Assembly (NCBI GenBank): GCA_030435675.1
Contig: CM059624.1
Location: 4,116,769 to 4,180,768, forward strand
DNA: 64,000 nt
Source of the DNA: Steinernema hermaphroditum
Lineage: Eukaryota; Nematoda; Chromadorea; Rhabditida; Steinernematidae
Direction: 5' to 3'
The position numbers were made by a program, and so were the translations under genes. Below, piece by piece: positions 10,516 through 20,911 of this stretch (its first letter is position 1; the number at the start of each line of letters is the position of its first letter). Under the pieces are notes generated by a model, which saw nothing but the letters and a program-made list of their open reading frames with translations, made no database searches and had not been told where the DNA came from.

Positions 10516-11919
10516 ATGGATCAGTTGCCTGTCGACCTCGTGGATCATCTTCTCCACTTCCTCCCTTTGACGGACCTGAAGACGATCAAGGAAGAAGCCG
10601 CGGACAGGCCCGAACTGCAGAATTGGAAAGCTGCGGCCGAAGTCCATCTGGAAGAACGGTTCTTCTTGCGCATTGACATCGACGTGCTGGCGAAGAAAGA
10701 CGAACAGGAAGCTCAGGACGGTAGTACTCAGTTTTACATCAAGTGCAAGTTCCATCGTGGAAAAGTCAAAGGAATTTGGGACCGCAAGAAATGGCGATAC
10801 TCATGGATTTCGAGCATCCGCTTGAGTTCCTCTTTCTCGCGTCCCAAACGTGAGCAGAACACTGCTACAGGCCTGGAGGAGGTTCTTCGTATCGTCAGTT
10901 TGCCTGTCGCCGCACTGGAAGAAATAACTGGTAGTCTTGATGTCGGATGGATTCCGCCTTCTGTGGCGGACAGTGCTTTGAGGATTCTCGGCGCGATGCA
11001 GAAGACATTCGGCGAAATTATGAATAGTGCTGAATACGTCCAAGACTTTTTCCGGAGCTATATGGCGCAAGAAACGTTCCTGAAATCGTTTTATTCGGAG
11101 GTGGATTCTAGCATTGAAGCGGCGATTACGTTCGTCGACAAGTGGCTCCATTCCAATATGTCTCTGAGGATGGCTTTGAACTCTTTTGAAGACATCTCCT
11201 ACGAACTAATGGCTGAGTTCGAAACCGAGGACGAAATTCTTGCACACCCGTCGAGGTCATGTTCTTTGAGGATCGGTGAGAGACATGTAGAAGAGGCTAG
11301 GAGTTCATCTTCGTATAATCATGTATCGTTTATATTTCAGTATGCCCATGAAGATGCTGCAGGAGTGGAATCGGTGATTACTGATTGGAAGGCAGGAGAT
11401 GGAAATCTTTTACTCATCTCGGAGTCGAACATTGTCGTTTTGGAATCCGAAGACGAATGGAAGAAGGTGGTGGAGAAGTATGGTCAATCGAAGACTGCTG
11501 ACGAGGTCGATACCATCTCCACAAAACATCCTTCGTGTACCGGAGTACTTACTCTGAACAAAGACGGCCGTTGTCTTTATTTCTACGTTTCCGTAAGTCT
11601 TAATTTGTACTCATCGAGTGAATATTTCGTCGTTCAGTACGAAGTTACAGTTAATATGGACGATTTTGAATCGGTCATTGACAGATGGAAGGCGGGAAAT
11701 GGCACGTATCTTGCAAACGGACGGAAGAAGATGGAGGTGCTAATTGACCTTGAGCATGAATGGTTTCCCGACTTCGCTCCCGATTGGTTATTGTGGCTTG
11801 ATAAGGACGAAATCGCCTACAGTTTCATAGCTCATCCGAACAGGGTGGCTGGCTTGAAGATTACAAGAATCTTCTTTGATTATGACAATGGCGTGCTCGT
11901 TAGAATGTCGATCGTCTGA
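10516..11919 (+). CDS. F-box-like protein, tandem copy B
   Basis: By alignment with copy A the exons are 10516-11295, 11341-11592 and 11638-11919 (437 aa). The N-terminus (LPVDLVDHLLHFLPLTDL) is F-box-like. Three related modules follow, with [FV]I-x-x-W and HP[SN] cores: FVDKW/HPSRS, VITDWKAGDG/HPSCT and VIDRWKAGNG/HPNRV. A soluble substrate-adaptor role is inferred. Oddities: intron 1 has a GC instead of a GT donor at the site copy A uses, and both 45-nt introns are multiples of three with no stop, so the unspliced message is open for 467 aa. A nearby GTGAGA at 11276 looks like a better donor but would break the frame. Confidence 0.82.
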   Translation: MDQLPVDLVDHLLHFLPLTDLKTIKEEAADRPELQNWKAAAEVHLEERFFLRIDIDVLAKKDEQEAQDGSTQFYIKCKFHRGKVKGIWDRKKWRYSWISSIRLSSSFSRPKREQNTATGLEEVLRIVSLPVAALEEITGSLDVGWIPPSVADSALRILGAMQKTFGEIMNSAEYVQDFFRSYMAQETFLKSFYSEVDSSIEAAITFVDKWLHSNMSLRMALNSFEDISYELMAEFETEDEILAHPSRSCSLRIGERHVEEARSSSSYNHVSFIFQYAHEDAAGVESVITDWKAGDGNLLLISESNIVVLESEDEWKKVVEKYGQSKTADEVDTISTKHPSCTGVLTLNKDGRCLYFYVSVSLNLYSSSEYFVVQYEVTVNMDDFESVIDRWKAGNGTYLANGRKKMEVLIDLEHEWFPDFAPDWLLWLDKDEIAYSFIAHPNRVAGLKITRIFFDYDNGVLVRMSIV

Positions 11920-12410
11920 GTGGATCGTCAGGTTTGTCAGATATCATGTATTAATTTATTCATAGGACTGCATCTAGGATGCTAAAAAAAGATCGCTTGG
12001 CATGTTTACGGATTGGAGGATTTCCTAGGAACGCGTATATGTTTGAGTTAACCGGTATATATGTACATAAATTACTTCCCAAGACAGAAAAATACACATT
12101 GTTTGCGTGAGATTACCCATAGCCGAACGGAGATTTTTTTAACAACATTCCGATCATTGGCCCGGCGTTTCCGTGACTTTTATATATGACCTGTAGGCTC
12201 TTCTCCTTGGTTCTGGTAAACGCTCCCAGCAAGATATCCCTGATCACGCCATAACTCGACCAGGGTCATTTCATTTTCTCCGAACTTGCTCGTTGCTGAC
12301 ATTCATCTCCTTGTCCTTTTCCCTTCTGTTACCAGAGAGATCATCAAACGTGTCTTCTGGCATGTCTACAGCAACTAGACAAATTGTCCGTCTAGACTGA
12401 TAGACTGGCT

Positions 12411-12512
12411 GCTATATATCTCTTCCATTTCACTTCATTTCATTGAGTGTCGTGTTCGAATCGGTCCGTTTCGTTCGTGACTGAACTTTTTAACGCCAGC
12501 CGTTCTTTTCAG
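12411..12512 (+). promoter_or_regulatory. Putative promoter and leader of the WASP gene
   Basis: CTATATATC at 12411-12419 is TATA-like and lies about 115 bp upstream of the start codon. A CGTTCTTTTCAG acceptor ends at 12512, twelve bases before the ATG, consistent with spliced-leader addition or a short 5'UTR intron. Both are consensus matches only. Confidence 0.4.
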
Positions 12513-12524
12513 ATCCAACTCATA

Positions 12525-14516
12525 ATGGACCGTTCATATCGCCGTAGCCATAGAACGGACTCTGCGAAAACGAAGAAGAAGCCCCGACCCGCTAACAAAG
12601 GGTCTTCCATGATGACGGACAGCGAGAACCAGCAGCTCTTCGCTCTGCTGGGCTCCGAGTCCGTCTCCCTTTGCGTCGCCATGATATACCTGATGGTAAC
12701 GCGTGGTGGAGACCGTCTGCGATGGACAGTGAGGGGCAAGGGAGCGCTCGTCTTCATCAAGGACTACGCGCGCCGCATTTACACGCTGCAGCTCTTGGAC
12801 ATTCGCAATAAGTGCTGCATGTGGGAGCAGACTTTGTGAGTGTGCGTGCACTCTCTCAGGTTTTGAAGAAGAAACGTTTCAGAACAAAGAACTTTCATGC
12901 ACAGTGCGACACCGATCAGAAGAATCTGATCACGTTTGAAGACGAAAAAGAAAACTACACTTACGGACTGAATTTTGCAAATGTTGAGGAGGCGGAGAAA
13001 TTCAAATTGTTCTTTGAACGTTTCGAAAAGGAACAGAACAAACCTGGTAAGTGCAAGCGGCAGAAAATTATTTCTCTGGACCTGTGGCGATGAACAATGC
13101 AAAGCTGAATGCGAATGATTGTTTTGCAGATCGCAAGAAGTCGGCATGCGTCGCAGGCATCGAGCGTGAGTTGCGCCCGTGGCGTACTTCGGGATCGACC
13201 ACCAGTTCCATCGGACTCTTCTCTTCGATGGCGTCTTCCGTTCAAACCCAAGACCGCAGCACGACGAGCAGAAGCAGCGTGTTCGGACTGACTAGGTTCA
13301 TGCAGAACCTGTCCGTGTTTTCGACTAGTTCCCGACGAAAAGAAAAGGCGAAGTCAAAGAAGGATGAAATAGATTTGAGTAGTCCGAAAAAGTTTGAGTG
13401 CGTCCATCAGTTCGAAAATGTCACCTGACCCTCTGACATTTAGACGCAAACCCCATATCACCCGAAGTGAGCTTGGCTCGCTGCAAAAGTTGGACAACAA
13501 CGTGAAGAACGTTTTCGCAGCGCCTTGTCATAAGTCTGAACTGACACGCCCACGCCAGGACGATCTGAGCGTCACCTCCAATTTCACTTCGCACTTCAAA
13601 TTTGTGGACAGCAACGCGAACACTCCGACTGAGCCGACCGATGGGACGCTTAAGAGAACTGCTGTTGGCGTACGCAGAACATCAAGCTCCGTAGCAGCGT
13701 TTTTGAGGGCATCATCGCCGCCGGGACTGGCACCTGTGAGGTCGTATCGGGCGAGGGGAAGACCGGCGCCTCCGCCACCGACGCCCAATGTGCCGAGAGC
13801 ACGCACTTCTGTGTCTCCTGCAGAGCCTGTGACGCTGAGGACCCTCCTGGAACAAATGCGTTCGGAAAGTGGACTGAGGCCCAGAACGCCTCATGCCATT
13901 AGGCGTCCTCGTGTGAGTCCCCCTCCGCCTCCGACGACGCCGGTTACTCCGTTCTCCAAAAGAATCCCAACACCGATGCCGAGCGAAATTGATGAAGAGC
14001 TCTACGCGAAGAGAGCACCAAGTCCGTGTCCGCCCACCGAAACCGCAGTACTGGCAACTTCTGGGGCGAAGGGGCCTCCACCTGCGCCGCCGTGCCCTCC
14101 GCTTTCGATGTTGAAATCGTCGGCAACTCGACTAGAAGCAACGAAGACATCGAAGTCAGCCAGCAGAGTCACGATCACGCGATCAGTGACCATGGCCACT
14201 GCCTCTTCCGCACGAGAAGATATGATGAAGCAGATCCGTGAGGGAACCAAGCTAAAGGCTGTGAGTTGCTGCGTGCCATCGACATTGATTATTCTTGTGC
14301 TTTTAGGTAACACCACAGGAGAATCCGAGGCCGACTTTCAAGAACGTCGGATTCGTGGCCGGCGCTCTAGCACGTGCGTTAACAGAGAGACGAAACAGAG
14401 TTCTTTGTCCAAGTAGTGGTTCGTTCATCATTGATTGAATTCTTCTTAATCTCTTGTTGCATTTAGATTCCGAGAGCGATACTGGTCACAACGACAGCGA
14501 ATGGAACGACAACTGA
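12525..14516 (+). CDS. wsp-1: WASP-family actin nucleation-promoting factor (WSP-1 orthologue)
   Basis: Six exons: 12525-12835, 12883-13046, 13130-13397, 13444-14260, 14307-14412 and 14467-14516 (571 aa, in phase throughout). WASP proteins relay Cdc42 and membrane signals to the Arp2/3 complex at the cell cortex. Domains: WH1 from about residue 36 (ENQQLFALLGSES, MWEQ, YGLNFANVEEAEKF); a basic/serine linker; a GTPase-binding region spanning the exon 3/4 join (LSSPKKFE joined to RKPHITRSEL, then LDNNVKNVFAAP); proline-rich runs (PAPPPPTP, SPPPPPTTP, PPPAPPCPP); WH2 (AREDMMKQIREGTKLKAV) crossing exon 4/5; central helix (GALARALTERRNRVL); and an acidic tail with the diagnostic Trp (SEWNDN). An alternative donor at 13392 is also in frame. 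The first CRIB His is not conserved. AATAAA-like signals lie at about 14882-14899. Confidence 0.93.
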
Positions 14517-14796
14517 GGAATCGCCAATGGATGAGTGTGTCCTCCCTCGACGTGTAATGTATTTTATGCAAATGCCTAATACTGTCCTTTTTATTATTTA
14601 TCAAGTATGCTCATGTGCTGTTGTGCTTCAAAGTTATGTGGGGCGTTGGGAGTATGACGGTTGCGAGGGAACGCGATCTGATGGGCGTCTGGGCCTTTGT
14701 TGCTAGGTCTACTTCAAGTTCTCTCAATTGTATGGGTAGAGTTACGGTTCGTTTTACGAAAGGAATTGGCATTTCCTCTGTCACAATAAGATAAAG

Positions 14797-14858
14797 AGGC
14801 CGAAAATTGGCTCCAACACATTTTTTGATCCGAAAGTCTGCATACTCTACGAACAGTC
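14797..14858. repeat. Short dispersed repeat, second copy at 54884-54945
   Basis: The stretch GAGGCCGAAAATTGGCTCCA followed by ACATTTTTTGATCC and a C-rich TCTACGAAC tail matches 54884-54945 (GTCGAAAATTGGACC, ACATTTTTCGACCCC, TTCTATGAAC). It lies in the putative WASP 3'UTR. Function unknown. Confidence 0.5.
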
Positions 14859-14959
14859 AGTACATGACGACAAAATAGGCAATAAATTGGGAAAAATAAA
14901 AATATACAAACAAAAACAACATCATTTCTCTATGCAAGACATCCTCATCGCGGAAAAAT

Positions 14960-16377
14960 TTATGAACTGCACCGATATCCTGTGCCGTACTTGTTTTCCG
15001 GATCTACTTCTAATTTCGTCATGTGTGCTCTACAACAGCTGACATAACCGTCGTCGGCCACTAGAGCTTTCGGGTGGGTTGTAGCGCAGCACGCCACTAT
15101 TCCGTTCGGTGCTCTACTTAGCGTGCTGTCATCAGAACAGCACTGTCCATCGTTTCCATTTCTCCGGTACGAATGTCCCTCACTGCAGCAAATTCCACTG
15201 CCACTGTCATAATTACTGCTTGCCGTGCAACATACAGGACGTTGTTGGAAATATCCTTTCAGAACTTCGCCTCTACCGCAACAGATCGCCTTTCCGTTTT
15301 TGACTTCTTGAAAAATCTTTCCTTCCGGGCAACAGTAGTCGATTCCTCCTTCGCGTTTACCGAATTCTTCTCCATTGGGACAGCAATGGTCGACGCCCTT
15401 TTGAGTTTTTACATAGGTTCTGCCATTGGGACAACAGCCGATGCTTCCTGAGCTGGACTTGCTAGGAACCAGGCCAGAGGGACAGCAGCGTTCAAGGCCA
15501 TTTGCAGAGGAATACTGTTTTCCTGTCGGGCAACAAAACGAAGTCCATGTCTTGTAGTTATCACTTGGATTGCAACAGATTGATTTCCCATTGAAGATTC
15601 CTTTCAACTTCGTGTTTGATGGACAACAGTAGGCCTTTCCATTTCTCTCTTCTGCCAGTTTCTCTCCAACAGGGCAACAGAGGTGCTTACCCTTCTTTAG
15701 ATCAACTGTGATCTGACCCGAGGGACAATCAACGTTCTTCACCGTGTACTGAAGTGCTGAAGAGGATCATTTTCGAGTCTTCCATGTCAGTGGTCTACTT
15801 ACATGCACTTTCCGCCGTGTCTGTTCCCACGAACGTGCAGAATTTCTTCTAAACCAGTTGATGAAATTCAAACCGTTCCTCTTCAAACTTACCATATTCT
15901 CCAGCACAGCGCAGTCGGCTCCTTTCACAGTGCAACTTCCAGAAATAAACTGACTCACTGAAATGACGATGAAGATAGTTCCAAACAGGACCCAAACACT
16001 TCTACTACCGTTTCTGACGGTGTTCCAAAGACAAACATTGTCGTCGGCCTTCGTGTCCAGGATGAAGTCGTAGTCGTTAGGATCAGAGCGGTTCACAAGT
16101 CCACTGAACAGACGGAGGAACGCGCATGTCATCTCTTTCTTCTCCTCGCTTTTGATGGTCACCCGGAACCCGATTTTGTTCTTATCGGTCGCCTCCAAGC
16201 TGCACTCATCCAATGAAGCTACTGTGAACTCCTTGTCGAACAAGCCGTTGTATCGACTTGGAAGGAAGGTGTAGCGGACTTGGCTCCTCACCTGAATAAG
16301 CAGTGACTACAACAATGCCTACTATGGCCTACAGTTGCACTGATGATCACCAGAACAAGAAGTAAGAAGTGAGCCAT
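14960..16377 (-). CDS. Secreted protein with ~15 CC-led cysteine repeats
   Basis: Five exons on the minus strand: 16377-16333, 16291-16009, 15957-15893, 15848-15803 and 15756-14960 (411 aa, phases consistent). Exon 1 is a signal peptide (MAHFLLLVLVIISAT). A ~115-residue N-terminal domain follows, with spaced single cysteines (DEC, MTC, DNVC, SGSC, GADC, KFC) that I cannot assign to a family. From about residue 155 the protein is fourteen CC pairs plus a lead C, spaced 14-18 residues apart, many reading CCPxG...NG (for example CCPNGEEFGKREGGIDYCC). A disulphide-rich extracellular rod or cuticle/secretion product is inferred. Role and target are unknown. It converges on wsp-1 with about 440 bp between stop codons. 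Confidence 0.88.
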
Positions 16378-16426
16378 GATCTGGGTTGTTGAGACTCCAA
16401 GCGGCAGATAATGTAGTGCGCCGCAC

Positions 16427-16436
16427 GGATTTATGC
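16427..16436 (-). promoter_or_regulatory. Putative TATA box of the CC-repeat gene
   Basis: On the minus strand GGCATAAATCC lies about 55 bp upstream of the start codon, leaving room for a ~25-nt leader. Consensus match only. Confidence 0.4.
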
Positions 16437-17400
16437 CCTTGCCTGGGTGAACACAGTTTCGAGGCGTTTTTGCAACAAATTTTAAATTTTCATGAGGCTG
16501 ATAGCTTTTTTGTAGGAGGAAGGCACACGGAAAGTGCCACGGATTTTGATTTGCTCATGAACTAGACTAGATGATAAATAATTTATGTGTTTTGCACACG
16601 GCTTTGCGGGGGCTTTGTAGATGTTCATGCGAGAGTTGTGAGCGAATTTGAGCATTTTGATTGCAAGATCTATTTCATGTAAATATCACATTGATACTTG
16701 AGTCTCTGTTTCCAATCTTGTTCTACCGTAATGGTGTCCCTCTGAGATGTTAAGGAATAACAAGACTGGAGTACATACTCTGTGTGCATTGCATCCAATG
16801 CCTCCCGTTCAGATGTTTTTGAACGAAATCCCAGAATTCATCGAAGTTGGTGTCGGCTTGGAGTATGTCCTCCAGTCTTCTGATTCCTAGAGTTCCTGAC
16901 GTTTGGAACGGCTGTAGGATGGACAGGGCAGGGCTCCGGCTTCGTTGAGGGAATGTTAGGATTAAGGATGGTGTTTGAAAACATGCGTGAGGCATATGAC
17001 AGTATGAAGGCAACACGATTTAATGTTTCTTTCAATCAAATGTCAATGCAATTTTTGCCGTATCTAATACATACACTGAGAGGTGCCTCAGCATCACCTG
17101 CTTTCAGAGAAAAAGTGCAAAAGTGAACTAAATGTTGTTTTAACAGACACTGTGTTTATGAAAACATTTCTGCTCTTCCCACACTGGCACTTCGCCTACG
17201 TCAACATGAAATTCTCTATTCACGCCGCCTATGACAGCTGTAAGGGCTGGATAGGCGTGTTTCATTCAATTACTTAAATTCTGCACTTTCCATCTGAGCC
17301 TATTTCTTTCTCGTTTCATACGTTTATGTATACATCACGCGGTTTTGAGCGTAGTCATTATGAATGTGGGAGTTCATAAACGCCTTTGTCTTTGTCGTTC

Positions 17401-17868
17401 TCAAGTTTCGTACTTTGTAATGCCTTTTCGTCGAGTTGGTTGCCTGATACCGAAGAAAAAACTTTGTTTGTGTGACCAATTAAAGTGATATCGAAGTGAA
17501 TATATTCTATTTAACATTTTTTCCTTACATTGATAATAAGTCGCACTCAGAGTAGTCAGGATCCGAAAACCCCGCCCGAACCTGAAATCAAGAAAGAAAC
17601 CGGGAGACAGAAAACAAGAAGAAGGTCGAGATGATGGAAATGCAAGCAAACAAGCCCGCTCGCCCACCCCTGTATTTTTCCTGAACAAATAGTAGCTAAA
17701 CGATCGAATTTCCGAAAAAAGGATTTCAAATAAAGTTGGTATTACACCGCTAATTAGCAGTATGGTCAGTAGGAACAACAAGTTATATTTTTGGTCAAGC
17801 AAATCTCCGATCAATACCCCAACCGTTAGATCAACATTAATCGAAATCCAATTCAGTTCAACATTCAT
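17401..17868 (-). CDS. Hypothetical 155-aa open frame with two hydrophobic segments
   Basis: Begins MNVELNWISINVDL and has hydrophobic stretches at about residues 26-50 (NLLFLLTILLISGVIPTLF), then a basic, Phe/Tyr-rich remainder. The length is unusual for this AT-rich sequence but no family is recognised and there is no poly(A) signal or splice support. The C-terminal half reads like non-coding DNA, so at most the first ~60 residues may be a real membrane exon. Confidence 0.2.
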   Translation of the reverse strand: MNVELNWISINVDLTVGVLIGDLLDQKYNLLFLLTILLISGVIPTLFEILFSEIRSFSYYLFRKNTGVGERACLLAFPSSRPSSCFLSPGFFLDFRFGRGFRILTTLSATYYQCKEKMLNRIYSLRYHFNWSHKQSFFFGIRQPTRRKGITKYET

Positions 17869-17938
17869 TTTACCGTTTCCTTGTTAGTTTCTAAAAATTT
17901 CTTTAAAAAATGTCATCGAAACGCACCGAAGTGTTCGC

Positions 17939-17966
17939 TTCGGATCGAGCTGAAAATTGACACAGG
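17939..17966. repeat. Isolated MITE terminal repeat
   Basis: TCGGATCGAGCTGAAAATTG followed by ACACAGG matches the terminal inverted repeats of the element at 21971-22233 and continues with similar sequence (CTACATTAG against GTAGATTAG). A matching right end was not found nearby. Confidence 0.45.
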
Positions 17967-19599
17967 TAGGACTACATTAGTTATCGTCAACCCCAAAAGG
18001 GCACCTGCTTGTACGCATACCAGGTCATGTAAACGCCCTTCGAAACTTACGGGTAGATGATTATAGTCAATGTCGCTAACAAAAAAAAGAGATTTTGGTC
18101 GAACTGGCTATTACCTTGGTTAATGTTTTTGGGGTCCGAGTTCAACTTTGCTTCTGGCTTATTGGGTAGTGAATCATACCATCACATCGACCACGAAAAC
18201 TTCATATTCGAGGACCTCTTTAACATGGCCATTTCGATTTAGGGCAAGCGAGATCATGTGCTTTCGAGTCCTCTATCCGCTCCACCACATCCCATCCCTC
18301 TGACATCCCCTGTGCGCATCTTTTGGCAAAGTGTTTTGATCGTTAAGAACGCAAAGACTACTTCCTCATACCATTCCGTCGAAGCACATAAATACCCGTT
18401 GTGACGCGCACTCAAAGTTCACTCAGCTTACTACCTTGTTGGTGAGCTCTGTTGATTGAATATACATGTACCCATGAACTTCGATGCCCGTTTGTTTTGG
18501 CTCTCTTCGAAAATAAGATAATTGACGCCCATTTCTTGTGAGGTGGCAAGATAATAGCTGCAATTACCGTCTGCTAATCGTATTTTGAAGCTAGGACGCC
18601 TTAAAGAATTGCCTAGAAAGAAAATACGTTTTCTTTCGCATCCGAATCCACACCTATACACCCCCTGCGCGCTTCTCTTGGGCAAGTTCTTAGCAATGTC
18701 CATTAATGCAAAGACTGTATCCATACGATCACTCTTTCACGTTTTTTCTCATACTCATTCGAAGTTGACCTCTACGTGTCGAGTTCAGTGCTGACGTAGA
18801 AGACAAATCTGCGATCCTGGGACAATTCTTGAACATAATGAAAGTACAGGTCTCCCAGTAGTACATTGGCATTTCCACTTTCGTATAGTTCCTTCGCCAA
18901 AACATGTAAGGATACTCTTCTACGGCGATGTTCAACACCCACCATTAAATTGTTTATCGTCAAACTACTCATTAAAGGACATCTCGTGCCAAGCACCCGG
19001 TGCCACTTGATCCTTTAAGGTATAATTGGTGATCTTCAAGTTGAGTTTAATGATCCGTTATTAGAGACTTCCATCGTTCTACTTTGAATCTCGTATAGTG
19101 AGCGGACAGTTCTTAGACCAACGATAACGGCTTTTTTGTGTTTTATATGCGAATTCCAATCCAATTATGGTTATATTTAGTGCGCACATGACTCTCGTGG
19201 TTTTTTCTTGTCCACCACATTTCGTTTACGTCATTCCACCGGCGGGCCAATGAATGTGAACGTATTATAGCACAATTCACGTTAACTTTGGGCATTAAGA
19301 TGGAGTTAGCGTTAGTTAAGCCTTTTTCCGGATCCAGCGAGAGGTGATTATGTTCGAGCGGTGATCCCTAGATACGTGCAATTCGCCACGGCGATCCCCA
19401 TCTCTATCCCTGTCACGACACTACGACCGACCCTAAAATAGTTGTAATTGTAAGTTTGAGCGTGATTTAAGTCGATCCTTACCGAGTGGGTGGTAAATGT
19501 TGCCAATTAGTGGTGTCCTTCTTCGTTTTTCCCTATCCTTATCTCTGTCACGACCGTTTTTCTGGCGCTTCTCTCGCTTCTTCTTAAGTTCCTCTTTTC

Positions 19600-19960
19600 A
19601 CAAGCCACAGACGACACACGGCTGTGTGGTGGGTACATTTCTTGCACGCTCGGCACATTGTCCGAGGTGGTCCTTGATTAATCACACCGTGCAGAGGTCG
19701 GTCAGCAGGCACTGCAGGTGGCGGTCTTCAAAGATTTCGAAGTTGCAGCAATACCATGAAAGTGGGCTTCGCCGCACAAATGCCAACCTCTTCTGGGCGC
19801 AGATCAGGTGCGGTCTTCGCGAGCCTTTCGGAAGTCTTCGATTCTTGTCTTTATTGTCGTTGAGCACAAAAAGCTGGCGGCGTTCCAAGTCCTTATTTTA
19901 TTCCTTCGGCAGTGTCTCATCTTGGGTCTTGTCTTTGCGAGATCACGGAAGCCGTTGAAG
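19600..19960 (-). pseudogene. Possible degraded retroelement gag zinc-knuckle fragment
   Basis: On the minus strand, near 19610-19660, a frame reads CRACKKCTHHTAVC, a C-x2-C-x4-HH-x3-C pattern like the second knuckle of BEL/Pao-type gag proteins. Just upstream in another frame lies CNFEIFEDRHLQC, resembling the first knuckle. The two are separated by a stop and a frame change, so the fragment is decayed. No reverse transcriptase, integrase or LTR was recognised. Chance similarity is possible. Confidence 0.3.
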
Positions 19961-20911
19961 ATGTAACGCTGACATCCCAGTCACAAACTTCTCCGATGAT
20001 GGGATATGCGATATCCGTCCGGAATCAGTCTCTTTTGTCTTTCGACGATCGCGCCCACTGATGAATTCGTCACTTTAGACTCTGATTTAGCCTCTACCAC
20101 AGACACCAGATGAGAAGTAGTAAGTAAGGTAAGTGATAATGTGCCTCTTGTTGTGCCGTTATGTGACGCCCTGCACGCTGATTCGGGAGGATAGATCCTG
20201 CAGTCACCGAATTCAATTTCAGAAGGCGGCGGGATTCAAAGCATTCGAAGTTGTCTTTGCAAGGTGACTTTGCTGGGTGAGTGACTTCTTCAGCATTCGG
20301 TCCTTCTCCGTCACGTTTGAGCGGGTGTTGGGACTGCTTCGAGTGGGCGACGGACGTTAGATGTAAACGTTACAGGCTTCACCTGGGGCCGCCGACCTTA
20401 TGTTACGTGTTGCGGTGAAGATCTGGCCTCGCGACAAACCCTACCGATGCTACCCCTTTGAAGGAAACTCTTTATTTCAAAAGTTACTCAGCGAATCCAA
20501 TCTCTGTCGTTCTTATCATCTTTCCGAGTACGGGCATTGATCTTGCGCTCTCGTCCTAATGACAGCGTTGACCTTTTTATTAATTACACGTTCTCCTCAA
20601 TCTGTGGTCAGCTCCGAGCTCTATGTTTGTTTCCGACACACTGGGGTGCTGACACCTCTGGCATTGGCTGTTCCTATTCGTGGTTTTTTGGTCTATTCTT
20701 AGCCAACTTGGTTACATGACAGCATGGTAAACATCATGATCTTGTTATGCAATTTCGTTGCCTTTTGCCTTTCCTTTCCTAGGCAACCATAATTATAATT
20801 CAATGCCATTGTTTGTCAATCACGGCCAACACTTGGAACCCGAACAATCGACCGTTTCACCTGCTTCGCGCGCAGATGTCTAAACGCTGGAGATTTTAAT
20901 CATTTTCAGGA

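Larger units (their letters stand above)
8400..12085 (+). repeat. ~1.9-kb tandem duplication carrying two F-box-like genes
   Basis: The start codons of the two genes are 1892 bp apart. Homology extends upstream into the 5'UTR (GATCTTGAG[TC]GGTCAGTGAACGG, then AAGTAA donor and TTTTATTTTCAG acceptor) and downstream past the stop codons (TTTCCTAG[AG]AA, then GTATAT and CATAAA-like blocks). Unit A is about 8400-10290 and unit B about 10290-12085. The whole transcription unit was copied, not just the coding sequence. Confidence 0.85.
16440..20900. other. Gene-poor interval
   Basis: No gene is convincing. The longest open frame is on the minus strand at 17401-17868. A MITE end lies near 17939, and a degraded retroelement-like fragment near 19.6-19.9 kb. 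The two overlapping minus-strand frames at 18729-18996 have protein-like composition, but I could not link them to splice sites or a family. Confidence 0.5.

Noticed and set aside
10390..11151. Minus-strand open frames over F-box copy B (and likewise over copy A at 8633-9283)
   Set aside because: Antisense shadows of the F-box coding sequence, with similar shadows in both copies.
13379..13428. Unspliced CRIB motif ending FECVHQFENVT
   Set aside because: It meets a stop at once. The spliced join gives better GTPase-binding-domain continuity, so I treat the unspliced form as a possible isoform only.
13394..14416. 340-aa open frame as a stand-alone gene
   Set aside because: It is exon 4 of the WASP gene read through neighbouring introns; the WH2, central and acidic parts only join correctly after splicing at 14260/14307 and 14412/14467.
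15109..15451. Plus-strand frames opposite the CC-repeat exon
   Set aside because: Antisense of a cysteine-repeat coding exon; the minus strand has a signal peptide, phased introns and repeat periodicity.
18242..18300. tRNA-like GGATAGAGGACTCGAA on the minus strand, and a similar patch at 37555
   Set aside because: No cloverleaf could be folded and A/B box spacing is wrong. The similarity between the two sites looks like a diverged repeat.
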